Shown: one piece after another, positions 45,813-55,191 of the stretch
Layout: each line of letters opens with the position of its first letter
Numbering within the stretch: the stretch's first letter is position 1
Assembly (NCBI RefSeq): GCF_000719265.1
Contig: NZ_JOFL01000030.1
Span: forward strand, 3,791-67,790
From: Streptomyces roseoverticillatus
GTDB lineage: Bacteria > Actinomycetota > Actinomycetes > Streptomycetales > Streptomycetaceae
DNA: 64,000 bases
Direction: 5' to 3'
Notes under the pieces: model-generated
The model's input: the letters and a program-made list of their open reading frames with translations, nothing else
What the model was told of the DNA's origin: nothing
The model's database searches: none
Position numbers and translations under genes: made by a program

Positions 45813-48242
45813 TTGACCGGCCCGCAGACCCGCCCCGCCGACACCGAGCCCGGCGGCTACGCGGCGGCCCGGCTGCACCTCCTGCACCAGGGGGCGCTCA
45901 CCGGACCGCCGCGCCGCGCCGCCCTCGCCCGGCTCACCGACCAGTGGCTCGGCGCCCTGCTGGGCGAGACCCGGGGAGTCGCCCTCGTCGCCGTCGGCGG
46001 CTACGGGCGCGGCGAACTGTCCCCCCGCAGCGACCTCGACGTCCTCCTCCTCCACGACGGCACCGCGGACATCTCCAAGATCGCCGCCATCGCCGACCGC
46101 GTCTGGTATCCCGTCTGGGACATGGGCCTCGCCCTCGACCACTCCGTACGCACCCCCGCCGAGGCCCGCCGCACCGCCGCCGGAGACCTCAAGGTCCACC
46201 TCGGCCTCCTCGACGCCCGCCACCTCGGCGGCGACGAACAGCTCACCGCGGCCCTGCGCGCCACCGCCTACGAGGACTGGCGCGCCCAGGCCCCCACCCG
46301 CCTCCCCGAACTCCGCGAACTCGGCGAGGACCGCACCCGGCACCAGGGCGAGCTCCGCTTCCTCCTCGAACCCGACCTCAAAGAGGCACGGGGCGGCCTC
46401 CGCGACGCCACCGCCCTGCGCGCCGTCGCCGCCTCATGGCTCGCCGACGCCCCCCGCGCCGGGCTCGAACGCGCCCGCACCCACCTCCTCGACGTCCGCG
46501 ACGCCCTCCACCTCACCACCGGGCGCGCCACCGACCGGCTCGCCCTCCAGGAGCAGGACCAGGTCGCCGAGGCCCTCGGCCTCGCCGACGCCGACGCCCT
46601 CCTGCACGGCGTGTACGAGGCCGCCCGTACGGTCTCCTACGCCGCGGACATCACCTGGCGCGAGGTCGGCCGGGTCCTGCGCGCCCGCTCCGTGCGGCCA
46701 CGGCTGCGCCGCATCCTGGGCGGGCGCGGGGGCCGCGGCGGGTTTGCCGAGGTCGAGCGGCTCTCCCTCGCCGACGGGGTCGTCGAGCAGGACGGCGAGG
46801 CCGGGCTCGCCCGCACCGCGCGGCCCGAGCGCGACCCCGTCCTGGCGCTCCGCGCGGCCGCGGCGGCGGCCCAGGCCGGCCTGCCGCTGTCGCCTCATGC
46901 GGTGCGTCGCCTCGCCGCCTCGGCGGGCCCCATGCCGCAGCCCTGGCCCGCCGAGGCCCGAGAACAGCTCGTGACCCTCCTCGGCGCGGGGCCGCCCACC
47001 GTGCCCGTCTGGGAGGCCCTCGAAGCCGAGGGGATCATCTCCTCGCTGCTGCCCGAGTGGGAGCACGTGCGCTGCCGTCCCCAGCGCAACGCCGTCCACC
47101 GGTGGACGGTCGACCGGCACCTCGTCGAGACGGCCGTCCGCGCCGCCGCCCTCACGCGCCGGGTCGGCCGCCCGGACCTCCTGCTCGTCGCCGCCCTGCT
47201 GCACGACATCGGCAAGGGGCTGCCCGGCGACCACTCCGTCACGGGCGAGGCCCTCGCACGCGACATCGCCCGCAGGACCGGCTTCGACGCCGCCGACACC
47301 GAGGTCCTCGCCACGCTCGTCCGCCACCACCTCCTGCTGATCGACACCGCCACCCGGCGCGACCTCGCCGACCCGGCGACCGTCCGCACCGTCACCGACG
47401 CCGTACCGGACACGGTCACGCTGGAGCTCCTGCACGCCCTCACCGAGGCCGACGCCCTTGCCACGGGGCCCGCCGCATGGAGCGGCTGGCGCGCGTCGCT
47501 CGTCGCCGAACTGGTCCGCCGGGCCGCGGCGGCCCTCGCGGGGGACGGGGCCCCGGCGCCCCATGTGCCCGCCCCTCCCGGGCCTGAGGCGCTCCGCCTG
47601 GCCGCCGAGGCCGTCCGTACGGGCGCCCCGGCCGTGACGCTCGAGTCCCGCCCGGAGGGCACGGGGCCCGCCGGGGAAGGCGGCTCTGCCCCCGTCGGCG
47701 TGGAGCTGCGGATCGCCGTCCCCGACCAGCCCGGCGTCCTGCCCGCGGCGGCCGGCGTCCTGGCGCTGCACCGGCTGACCGTACGGGCCGCGGACCTGCT
47801 CGCGGTGGACGGAGCGCTCCTGCTGAACTGGCGGGTGGCGGCCGAGTACGGCTCCCCGCCCGGAGCCGCCCGGCTGCGCAACGACCTCGTGCGCGCCCTG
47901 GACGGCTCCCTCGATATCCCGGCCCGCCTGGCCGAGCGCGAGGCCGCGTACAGCAGGCGCCGGCGGGGCGTGGTGCACGCCCCGCCGAGCGTGACGGTCG
48001 CCGCGGCGGCCTCGCACGGGGCCACGGTCCTGGAGGTCCGCGCCCAGGACGAGCCCGGCCTCCTCCACCGCATCGGCCGGGCCCTGGACGAGGCGGGGGT
48101 CTGGGTGCGCAGCGCCCGCGTGAGCACGCTCGGGGCCAGTGCGGTGGACGCGTTCTACGTGACCGGCCCGGACGGGGCCGCGCTCACGCCCCGTGCCGCC
48201 TCCGCGATCGCTCGCGCGACGGAGGAGGCGCTGGGCGGCTGA
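45813..48242 (+). CDS. glnD: PII adenylyltransferase/deadenylylase
   Basis: 809 residues. It has a nucleotidyltransferase domain with GGYGRGELSPRSDLD (62-76), an HD domain with ALLHDIGKG (H464, D465) and two C-terminal ACT domains (about 630-700 and 735-805) that sense glutamine. In Streptomyces it modifies GlnK Tyr51 with AMP. The start is TTG 45813 with GAAGGGAG upstream. A GCCTCATGC copy at 46892 lies in the central region (SPHAVRRLAAS). Confidence 0.95.
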   Translation: MTGPQTRPADTEPGGYAAARLHLLHQGALTGPPRRAALARLTDQWLGALLGETRGVALVAVGGYGRGELSPRSDLDVLLLHDGTADISKIAAIADRVWYPVWDMGLALDHSVRTPAEARRTAAGDLKVHLGLLDARHLGGDEQLTAALRATAYEDWRAQAPTRLPELRELGEDRTRHQGELRFLLEPDLKEARGGLRDATALRAVAASWLADAPRAGLERARTHLLDVRDALHLTTGRATDRLALQEQDQVAEALGLADADALLHGVYEAARTVSYAADITWREVGRVLRARSVRPRLRRILGGRGGRGGFAEVERLSLADGVVEQDGEAGLARTARPERDPVLALRAAAAAAQAGLPLSPHAVRRLAASAGPMPQPWPAEAREQLVTLLGAGPPTVPVWEALEAEGIISSLLPEWEHVRCRPQRNAVHRWTVDRHLVETAVRAAALTRRVGRPDLLLVAALLHDIGKGLPGDHSVTGEALARDIARRTGFDAADTEVLATLVRHHLLLIDTATRRDLADPATVRTVTDAVPDTVTLELLHALTEADALATGPAAWSGWRASLVAELVRRAAAALAGDGAPAPHVPAPPGPEALRLAAEAVRTGAPAVTLESRPEGTGPAGEGGSAPVGVELRIAVPDQPGVLPAAAGVLALHRLTVRAADLLAVDGALLLNWRVAAEYGSPPGAARLRNDLVRALDGSLDIPARLAEREAAYSRRRRGVVHAPPSVTVAAAASHGATVLEVRAQDEPGLLHRIGRALDEAGVWVRSARVSTLGASAVDAFYVTGPDGAALTPRAASAIARATEEALGG

Positions 48243-48318
48243 CCGGACCGGGAGGGTGCGGATACCCTTGGGGGTCAGCCGCCGACTTGACACTCAACAA
48301 GAAGGATCCGCGACCACC

Positions 48319-49863
48319 GTGTTCGATACCCTCTCCGACCGCCTCGCAGCGACTTTCAAGAACCTCCGGGGCAAGGGCCGCCTCTCCGAGGCGGACATCG
48401 ACGCCACCGCGCGCGAGATCCGTATCGCCCTGCTCGAGGCGGACGTGGCCCTGCCCGCCGTCCGCGCGTTCATCAAGCAGGTCAAGGAGCGGGCGCTCGG
48501 CGCCGAGGTCTCGCAGGCCCTCAACCCCGCCCAGCAGGTCATCAAGATCGTCAACGAGGAGCTCATCGGCATCCTCGGCGGCGAGACCCGCCGCCTGCGC
48601 TTCGCCAAGACCGCGCCGACCGTCATCATGCTCGCCGGCCTCCAGGGTGCCGGTAAGACGACCCTCGCCGGAAAGCTCGGCCGCTGGCTGAAGGCCCAGG
48701 GCCACGCCCCGCTGCTCGTCGCCTGCGACCTCCAGCGCCCCAACGCCGTCAACCAGCTCGCCGTCGTCGCCGAGCGCGCCGGCGTCGGCGTCTACGCGCC
48801 CCAGCCGGGCAACGGCGTCGGCGACCCGGTCCAGGTCGCCAAGGACTCGATCGAGTTCGCCCGCACCAAGCAGTACGACATCGTCATCGTCGACACCGCC
48901 GGCCGCCTCGGCATCGACGCCGAGATGATGCAGCAGGCCGCGGACATCCGCGACGCGGTCTCCCCGGACGAGATCCTCTTCGTCCTCGACGCCATGATCG
49001 GCCAGGACGCGGTCAACACCGCCGAGGCCTTCCGCGACGGCGTCGGCTTCGACGGCGTGGTGCTCTCCAAGCTCGACGGCGACGCCCGCGGCGGTGCCGC
49101 CCTGTCGGTCGCGCACGTGACCGGCAAGCAGATCATGTTCGCCTCCAACGGCGAGAAGCTGGACGACTTCGACGCGTTCCACCCGGACCGCATGGCGTCC
49201 CGCATCCTGGGCATGGGCGACATGCTCAGCCTGATCGAGAAGGCCGAGCAGACCTTCAGCCAGGACGAGGCCGAGAAGATGGCGGCCAAGCTGGCGAAGG
49301 GCCCCAAGGAGTTCACGCTCGACGACTTCCTGTCGCAGATGGAGCAGGTCCGCAAGATGGGCTCCATCAGCAAGCTCCTCGGCATGCTGCCGGGCATGGG
49401 GCAGATCAAGGACCAGATCAACAACCTGGACGAGCGCGACGTCGACCGCACCGCCGCGATCATCAAGTCCATGACCCCGGCCGAGCGCCAGGACCCGACG
49501 ATCATCAACGGCTCGCGCCGGGCCCGCATCGCCAAGGGTTCGGGCGTGGACGTCAGCGCCGTCAAGAACCTGGTGGAGCGGTTCTTCGACGCCCGCAAGA
49601 TGATGTCCCGCATGGCGCAGGGCGGCGGCATGCCGGGGATGCCCGGCATGCCGGGCATGGGCGGCGGCGCCGGCCGCAAGAAGAAGCAGCAGAAGCAGGC
49701 CAAGGGCAAGCGCCAGAGCGGCAACCCCATGAAGCGCAAGGCCGAGGAGCAGGCCGCGGCCGCCCGCCGCGAGCAGCAGGCCGGCGACGCCCTGGGCCTG
49801 CCCGCGGGGCAGGACGCGAAGAACTTTGAACTCCCGGAGGAGTTCAAGAAGTTCATGGGCTGA
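48319..49863 (+). CDS. ffh: Signal recognition particle protein Ffh
   Basis: 514 residues. N and G domains: LSDRLAATFKNLRGKGRL, LAGLQGAGKTTLAGKL (P-loop near 107), DTAGRLGID and TKLD equivalent SKLDGDARGG. The M domain (about 310-455) includes MGSISKLLGMLPGMGQI and the SRP-RNA helix RRARIAKGSG. It has a Lys/Gly tail. Binds 4.5S RNA and signal peptides and works with FtsY. GTG 48319 chosen; terminator at 49954. Confidence 0.97.
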   Translation: MFDTLSDRLAATFKNLRGKGRLSEADIDATAREIRIALLEADVALPAVRAFIKQVKERALGAEVSQALNPAQQVIKIVNEELIGILGGETRRLRFAKTAPTVIMLAGLQGAGKTTLAGKLGRWLKAQGHAPLLVACDLQRPNAVNQLAVVAERAGVGVYAPQPGNGVGDPVQVAKDSIEFARTKQYDIVIVDTAGRLGIDAEMMQQAADIRDAVSPDEILFVLDAMIGQDAVNTAEAFRDGVGFDGVVLSKLDGDARGGAALSVAHVTGKQIMFASNGEKLDDFDAFHPDRMASRILGMGDMLSLIEKAEQTFSQDEAEKMAAKLAKGPKEFTLDDFLSQMEQVRKMGSISKLLGMLPGMGQIKDQINNLDERDVDRTAAIIKSMTPAERQDPTIINGSRRARIAKGSGVDVSAVKNLVERFFDARKMMSRMAQGGGMPGMPGMPGMGGGAGRKKKQQKQAKGKRQSGNPMKRKAEEQAAAARREQQAGDALGLPAGQDAKNFELPEEFKKFMG

Positions 49864-49953
49864 CCGGCCCCGCCGGGAGGACGCGGTCCGCAGCGCTCCG
49901 CCCTGAGCGCCTGCGCGGACGACGTCCCGTAGGCGGCCGCGTCGCAAATAAAC

Positions 49954-49993
49954 GTCACAGCCCCCGCAGCCGAGAGGCCGCGGGGGCTGTGAC
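49954..49993. terminator. Bidirectional terminator between ffh and the methyltransferase gene
   Basis: GTCACAGCCCCCGC pairs with GCGGGGGCTGTGAC; stem about 18 bp with one A-C mismatch and a GAGA loop. Confidence 0.88.
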
Positions 49994-50029
49994 GTACGCG
50001 CCGCCGTGTGCGCTGGACGCGGATCTTCG

Positions 50030-50851
50030 CTAGGCGCGCGCTATCAGGTAGCGGAAGACGTTGGGCATCCACACCGTGCCGTCGCGGCGCAGATACGGGT
50101 GCAGCGCCTCGACGAGCTCCTTGGTGACCTGTTCCTCGTCCGTAGCGCGGGCAGCCGCGTCGAAGGCGCCGGTGGAGAGCATGCCGCGCACCGCACTGCC
50201 CATGTCGGCATAGCCGTACGGGCACGCGACCCGGCCCGAGCCGTCCGGCCGGAGACCGGCCTCATGCGCCAGGTTCTCCAGGTCGTCGCGGCCGCTCGGC
50301 CGCCAGCGCGCCGGCGCGCACATGGGGTCCGCGAGCCGGGCCGCGACCCGAAGCGCCCCCGACGCCGCGCAGCGCTCCTGGGGGCCCCAGCCCGCCAGCA
50401 CCACGGGGGCGCCCCGCTCGGCGCATGAGGCGGCCCGGGCGAGTGCCGTGGCCATGCCGTACGCGCTCCCGCCCGCGCAGTACAGCGGGTCGAAGGCGGT
50501 GACGAGGTTGAAGGCCGGGGTGCCGCGCTCCATGAGGCTCTCGGGGGCCCCGTGCCCCAGGCGCGCGGCGCCGCCGCCCTCGGGCAGCAGCCGCTCGCGG
50601 GCGAGCGCGAGCCGGCGCCCGTCCGGGTCCACTCCCGAGATCGTGGCACCGCGGGCGGCCGCCATGAGCAGGGCCAGGCCGGAGCCGCAGCCCAGGCTGA
50701 GCAGCCGGGTGCCCGATCCGACCTCGAGGCGCTCGTACACCGCTTCGTAGAGCGGCACCAGCATCCGTTCCTGGATTTCCGCCCAGTCGCGGGCCCGAGA
50801 CTCGGGCGACGAAGAGGACGGCTGGTGCCGCCGGACGAGCGTAGGTGTCAT
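50030..50851 (-). CDS. SAM-dependent methyltransferase, UbiE/type-11-like
   Basis: 273 residues. The N-terminal helix region RDWAEIQERMLVPLYEAVYERL is followed by motif I LSLGCGSGLALLMAAARGA (about 50-68) and VDPDGRRLALAR, all typical of class I methyltransferases. The C-terminal half lacks strong substrate markers. ATG 50851, although the frame continues far upstream through unrelated DNA. It is divergent from proS with 297 bp between. Substrate unknown. Confidence 0.85.
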   Translation of the reverse strand: MTPTLVRRHQPSSSSPESRARDWAEIQERMLVPLYEAVYERLEVGSGTRLLSLGCGSGLALLMAAARGATISGVDPDGRRLALARERLLPEGGGAARLGHGAPESLMERGTPAFNLVTAFDPLYCAGGSAYGMATALARAASCAERGAPVVLAGWGPQERCAASGALRVAARLADPMCAPARWRPSGRDDLENLAHEAGLRPDGSGRVACPYGYADMGSAVRGMLSTGAFDAAARATDEEQVTKELVEALHPYLRRDGTVWMPNVFRYLIARA

Positions 50852-51148
50852 GGAAAGCGCCCCAATCCGCCGAGAGACGTGTGCATGCCCGATCCACCGC
50901 CCCCGTGTACTGCCGTGCGCGTTGCCGGAAAACACCCCCTGATGCCAGGGAACTCCGCATCCGTTCCCGAGTCCAGGGGGTGGCGCGGGCGCGTTCCCGT
51001 ACGCCCACGATGGCATGTGCCGGGCGCATCCGCACGAGAGGCGCACAAAGGCGCGCACACAGCCGGGGGCGGCGCACGAGCGGCGCGGGGGGAGGGGCCG
51101 GAACCGCGGATTCACGCTCGGACGGATCGGGCCCGTACCATTCGCATC

Positions 51149-52564
51149 ATGGCAAAGGCTCCCATTCTCACCCCTCAGGCGGACGACTTCCCCCGCTGGT
51201 ACCAGGACTTGATCAACAAGGCCGAGCTGGCCGACAACGGCCCCGTGCGCGGCACCATGGTCATCCGGCCGTACGGGTACGGGCTCTGGGAGCGCATGCA
51301 GCAGGAGATGGACGCGCGCATCAAGGACGCGGGCGCTTCCAACGCGTACTTCCCCCTCTTCATCCCGCAGTCGTACCTGACGCGCGAGGCCGAGCACGTC
51401 GAGGGCTTCGCCCCCGAGCTCGCGGTCGTCACGCACGGCGGCGGCAAGGAGCTGGAGGAGCCGGTCGTCGTCCGCCCCACCTCCGAGACGATCATCAACG
51501 ACTACTTCTCGAAGTGGGTGCAGAGCTACCGCGACCTGCCCCTGCTGATCAACCAGTGGGCGAACGTGGTCCGTTGGGAGATGCGCCCGCGCGTCTTCCT
51601 GCGCACCACCGAGTTCCTCTGGCAGGAGGGCCACACCGCCCACGCCACCTACGAGGACGCCCGGGACTACGCCGCGTACATCCACAAGGAGGTCTACGCG
51701 GACTTCATGATCAACGTCCTGGGCATCGACGTGGTCCTCGGCCGCAAGACGCCCAAGGAGCGCTTCGCGGGCGCGATCAACACCCTCACGCTCGAGGGAA
51801 TGATGGGCGACGGCAAGGCGCTGCAGATGGGCACCAGCCACGAGCTGGGCCAGAACTTCGCCAAGGCCTTCAACACCTCCTACCTGTCCAAGGACGGCCG
51901 GCAGGAGCTGGTCTGGCAGACCTCCTGGGGCTCCTCCACCCGGATGGTCGGCGGGCTGATCATGTCGCACGGCGACGACAACGGCCTGCGCGTCCCGCCG
52001 CGCCTGGCGCCGGTCCAGGCCGTCGTCCTCGCGATCAAGGGTGACGACGCCGTCATCGCCAAGGTCCGCGAGATCGGTGACCAGCTGAAGGCCGCCGGAG
52101 TCCGGGTGCAGGTCGACGACCGCACGGACACGCCGTTCGGCCGCCGCGCCGTGGACTGGGAGCTCAAGGGCGTACCGGTACGCATCGAGGTCGGCCCGCG
52201 CGACCTGGAGAACGGCACCGCGATGCTGGCCCGCCGCATCCCCGGCGGCAAGGAGCCGGTCCGCATCGACGAGCTCGTCGGGATGCTGCCGAAGGTCCTG
52301 GAGGAGGACCAGGCGCTGCTGCTGGCCGAGTCGCGTGAGCGCCGCGAGTCCCGTACGACCGACGTGAAGACCATCGAGGAGGCCGCCGAGGCCGCCGTGG
52401 CCGGCGGCTGGGCGCGGATCCCCTGGGCGGACCTGGGTCCGGAGGGCGAGGCCAAGCTGGCCGAGCAGGCCGTGACCGTCCGCTGCCTGGTCGGCGAGGA
52501 CGGCTCCGTGCCGGAATCGGACGACGCGCCGGGTGCGATCGCGATCGTGGCGCGCGCTTACTAG
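51149..52564 (+). CDS. proS: Prolyl-tRNA synthetase, archaeal/eukaryote-type (short)
   Basis: 471 residues. Class II motif 1 region, motif 2 VVRWEMRPRVFLRTTEFLWQ and motif 3 (SWGSSTRMVGGLIMSHGDDNG) are clear. RPTSETIINDYFSKW and GTSHELGQNFAKAF are typical of the type-3 (eukaryote-like) ProRS. It lacks the long insertion/editing domain of the bacterial ProRS, which is about 570 residues. Charges tRNA-Pro. Whether it is the only ProRS or a second copy cannot be told here. ATG 51149 has a poor ribosome binding site. Confidence 0.93.
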   Translation: MAKAPILTPQADDFPRWYQDLINKAELADNGPVRGTMVIRPYGYGLWERMQQEMDARIKDAGASNAYFPLFIPQSYLTREAEHVEGFAPELAVVTHGGGKELEEPVVVRPTSETIINDYFSKWVQSYRDLPLLINQWANVVRWEMRPRVFLRTTEFLWQEGHTAHATYEDARDYAAYIHKEVYADFMINVLGIDVVLGRKTPKERFAGAINTLTLEGMMGDGKALQMGTSHELGQNFAKAFNTSYLSKDGRQELVWQTSWGSSTRMVGGLIMSHGDDNGLRVPPRLAPVQAVVLAIKGDDAVIAKVREIGDQLKAAGVRVQVDDRTDTPFGRRAVDWELKGVPVRIEVGPRDLENGTAMLARRIPGGKEPVRIDELVGMLPKVLEEDQALLLAESRERRESRTTDVKTIEEAAEAAVAGGWARIPWADLGPEGEAKLAEQAVTVRCLVGEDGSVPESDDAPGAIAIVARAY

Positions 52565-52994
52565 AAGCGACGGCATGGGGCGGCGCATGAGGCGGCGCCC
52601 CATGCGGCGTCCTGTGGAGCGACGGCATGAGGCGCGTGAGGCCGTTCCCGCGCGGGTGTCTGTACCGGCACGGGGCGACCGTGGCCGGAGCGGCACCGGC
52701 GTGAGGCGCCCGCATGAGGCGGTGACAGGGCGGGGCGGCCTCGATCGGAGCGCCGCCCTCCACGCTCCGTGGGGCGCCCGGGGGCGTCGGCCCGTCCAAG
52801 GGGGCGCACGCCCCCCGGTGCGCGCTTACTGATGAGTCAGTACGTCCCGGGTTGCGAACAGGTGCACGGCTTCTCCATAGATCTGCGCACCCGCCCTCGT
52901 CGCGACGCATGAGCGTGAAACTGACTGGTACGTGCAAATTATTTGGGATGGCCCGGTATCGGAACACCGGGCCGCCCCTGCTCGTTGTCACGAC
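52565..52994. repeat. 430-bp gap after proS: 9-mers, a palindromic operator-like site and a hairpin
   Basis: Exact GCATGAGGC at 52585, 52625 and 52712, with GCATGGGGC variants between. At 52827-52842 TACTGA-TGAG-TCAGTA is a perfect inverted repeat of the TetR-operator sort. At 52950-52973 GGCCCGGT and ACCGGGCC form an 8-bp stem 22 bases before the next gene. AT-rich spot CAAATTATTTGGG at 52935-52947. Confidence 0.7.
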
Positions 52995-53585
52995 GTGAGC
53001 ACGACACCACCTGTTCTCGCCGCAGAGCTGGCGCAGGCGTGGGCCGATATTCAGCGGCACCACCCCGAGCTGCCGGATCTTGCCGCGCCCGAATCGCTGA
53101 TCGGGGAGTCGTCGTCCGCCTGCGGCGCCGAGCTCTCCTTCGAACGGCTGCTGCACGAGGCAGTGCACGGCATCGCGGCCGCCCGCGGTGTACGTGACAC
53201 GTCACGCGCAGGCCGCTACCACAATCGCCGGTTCCTGGCGATCGCCGAGGAGCTCGGGCTCGACCACAGCGACGATCCGCATCCCAGCAGCGGCTTCTCT
53301 CTGGTCGTGCTCAACCCGGAGGCGCGCAAGCGCTACCGCCCCACCATCGACAGACTGCAGCGCGCCCTCAAGGCGCACACGGTCGCGACCACCGCCGACA
53401 CCTCCCGCACCTTCCGCGGGCCGGCGGCGCGGCACGGCTCGTCGGGCGGCGGGGTACGGGTCAAGGCGGTGTGCGACTGCGGCCGGAACGTGCGGGTCGT
53501 GCCCTCCGTGCTCGCCCAGGCGCCCATCATGTGCGGCGGCTGCGGCCAGCCCTTCCGGATTCCCGAGGCGGTCACGGTCGGCTGA
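52995..53585 (+). CDS. SprT-like metallopeptidase-domain protein with a zinc ribbon
   Basis: 196 residues. The motif [14 protein letters not shown] carries HEAVH (54-58), an HExxH zinc site, followed by [17 protein letters not shown], where an SprT-like third ligand could lie. A C-terminal zinc ribbon has C160, C162, C180 and C183 ([10 protein letters not shown] and MCGGCGQPF). SprT/Spartan-like proteins cleave DNA-crosslinked proteins or act in stress; the function here is unproven. GTG 52995 without clear ribosome binding site. Upstream hairpin and palindrome. Confidence 0.78.
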   Translation: MSTTPPVLAAELAQAWADIQRHHPELPDLAAPESLIGESSSACGAELSFERLLHEAVHGIAAARGVRDTSRAGRYHNRRFLAIAEELGLDHSDDPHPSSGFSLVVLNPEARKRYRPTIDRLQRALKAHTVATTADTSRTFRGPAARHGSSGGGVRVKAVCDCGRNVRVVPSVLAQAPIMCGGCGQPFRIPEAVTVG

Positions 53586-53740
53586 CCTGGAGTGGTGTGG
53601 CACAATGGGACGCTGTACTCGACAGTCGCATAGGACCCCTCTCTCCTCCGGCTGGCGCGTCCGTCGGGCATCCGAGTACCGCAACCCCACGTGGCATCTC
53701 GTTGTGCCCAACCACGTCAAGACCAGGAGACACCACTCCC

Positions 53741-54175
53741 GTGGCAGTCAAGATCAAGCTGAAGCGTCTGGGCAAGATCCGTTCGCCTCACTACCGCATC
53801 GTCATCGCCGACTCCCGTACCCGCCGTGACGGCCGGGCCATCGAGGAGATCGGTCTGTACCACCCGGTGCAGAACCCCTCGCGCATCGAGGTCGACTCCG
53901 AGCGTGTCCAGTACTGGCTGGGTGTCGGCGCGCAGCCGACCGAGCCGGTCATGGCCATCCTCAAGGTCACCGGTGACTGGCAGAAGTTCAAGGGCCTGCC
54001 GGCCCCGGCCCCGATGCTCGTCGCCGAGCCGAAGAAGGACCACAGCGGTCTCTTCGACGCCGTCGTGAGCGCCGCGGGCGAGGCGAAGGGTGAGGCCATC
54101 ACCCCGAAGGCGAAGAAGTCGGAGAAGAAGGACGAGGCCGCCGAGGCCGAGTCCGCTGAGTCGACCGAGGCCTGA
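53741..54175 (+). CDS. rpsP: 30S ribosomal protein S16
   Basis: 144 residues, longer than the typical ~90 because of a Lys/Glu/Ala-rich C-terminal extension (about 105-144) common in actinomycetes. The core is [20 protein letters not shown] and [17 protein letters not shown] 53741 with CAGGAGA upstream. First gene of rpsP-khpA-rimM-trmD-rplS. Confidence 0.97.
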   Translation: MAVKIKLKRLGKIRSPHYRIVIADSRTRRDGRAIEEIGLYHPVQNPSRIEVDSERVQYWLGVGAQPTEPVMAILKVTGDWQKFKGLPAPAPMLVAEPKKDHSGLFDAVVSAAGEAKGEAITPKAKKSEKKDEAAEAESAESTEA

Positions 54176-54177
54176 GG

Positions 54178-54417
54178 ATGCTCGAGGAGGCCCTTGAGCA
54201 CCTCGTGAAGGGCATCGTCGACAACCCCGACGAGGTGCAGGTCGCTTCGCGCAACCTGCGCCGTGGGCGCGTGCTGGAGGTCCGGGTCCACCCCGACGAC
54301 CTCGGCAAGGTGATCGGCCGCAACGGCCGCACCGCGCGTGCCTTGCGCACCGTCGTGGGCGCCATCGGCGGTCGTGGCATCCGCGTCGACCTCGTCGACG
54401 TGGATCAGGTCCGCTGA
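54178..54417 (+). CDS. khpA: KH-domain RNA-binding protein KhpA
   Basis: 79 residues. KH motif GxxG is IGRNGRTARALR at about 42-53. KhpA/YlqC pairs with KhpB in other bacteria and affects cell division and RNA stability. ATG two bases after rpsP. A 15-bp hairpin follows. Confidence 0.95.
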   Translation: MLEEALEHLVKGIVDNPDEVQVASRNLRRGRVLEVRVHPDDLGKVIGRNGRTARALRTVVGAIGGRGIRVDLVDVDQVR

Positions 54418-54437
54418 GAAGCGGTTGAGCACCGGCA

Positions 54438-54471
54438 CGGGCCGGGAAGGGCTTGGGCCCTTCCCGGCCCG
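54438..54471 (+). terminator. Intra-operon hairpin between khpA and rimM
   Basis: CGGGCCGGGAAGGGC and its complement form a 15-bp perfect stem with a TTGG loop, 20 bases past khpA and 30 bases before rimM. It may attenuate expression of rimM-trmD. Confidence 0.8.
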
Positions 54472-54501
54472 TTGTCGCGTACGGAGAGCAGAGAAGGAAA
54501 C

Positions 54502-55191
54502 ATGCAGCTCGTAGTCGGCAGGATCGGCCGCGCCCACGGCATCAGGGGTGAGGTCACGGTTGAGGTGCGCACGGACGAGCCCGAGCTGCGGCTCGGACCC
54601 GGCGCCGTCCTGGCCACGGACCCCGCCTCCGCGGGGCCGCTGACCATCGAATCCGGCCGCGTGCACAGCGGTCGGCTGCTGCTGCGCTTCACGGGCGTGG
54701 GCGACCGCACGGCCGCGGAGGCGCTTCGCAACATCCTCCTCATCGCCGAGGTCGACCCGGAGGAGACCCCGGAGGACCCGGAGGAGTTCTACGACCACCA
54801 GCTGATGGACCTGGAGGTCGTCACCGTCGACGGCACCGCCGTCGGCCGGATCAGCGAGATCTCCCACCTGCCGTCGCAGGACCTGTTCATCGTGGAGCGG
54901 CCCGACGGGTCCGAGGTCATGATCCCCTTCGTCTCCGAGATCGTCACGGAGATCGACCTGGACGAGCAGCGTGCCGTCATCGACCCGCCGCGCGGCCTGA
55001 TCGACGCAGACGAGGCGGAGATCGCGTCCGTGCGTGAGGCCGGGCATGAGGCGGGGCATGAGGCCGGACAGGGCCCCGAGACGGGGTCCGGCCAGGACTC
55101 CGGAGCCGGGACCGCCCAGGACGCCGGGCACGGCCCCGAGCGCAGCTCCGAGCAGGACTCCGAGCAGGACTCCGAGCGAGGCGACGCCTGA
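54502..55191 (+). CDS. rimM: Ribosome maturation factor RimM
   Basis: 229 residues. The N-terminal RimM domain ([18 protein letters not shown]) and C-terminal PRC-barrel ([21 protein letters not shown]) reach about residue 170. The remaining 55 residues are a repeated Gly/His/Glu/Ser/Gln tail ([23 protein letters not shown]) partly encoded by two GCATGAGGC copies (55044, 55056). It assists 30S maturation through S19. ATG 54502. Tail is not expected to be functional. Confidence 0.96.
   Translation: MQLVVGRIGRAHGIRGEVTVEVRTDEPELRLGPGAVLATDPASAGPLTIESGRVHSGRLLLRFTGVGDRTAAEALRNILLIAEVDPEETPEDPEEFYDHQLMDLEVVTVDGTAVGRISEISHLPSQDLFIVERPDGSEVMIPFVSEIVTEIDLDEQRAVIDPPRGLIDADEAEIASVREAGHEAGHEAGQGPETGSGQDSGAGTAQDAGHGPERSSEQDSEQDSERGDA

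Noticed and set aside
50852..52696. 888-residue minus-strand protein including the methyltransferase
   Set aside because: The part upstream of ATG 50851 is antisense to proS and low in domain content; only the last 273 residues form a methyltransferase.
52827..52925. Hammerhead ribozyme core (CTGATGAG followed later by GTGAAAC)
   Set aside because: The bases after CTGATGA and before GAAA do not pair to form stem II, and no cleavage-site strand is placed correctly.
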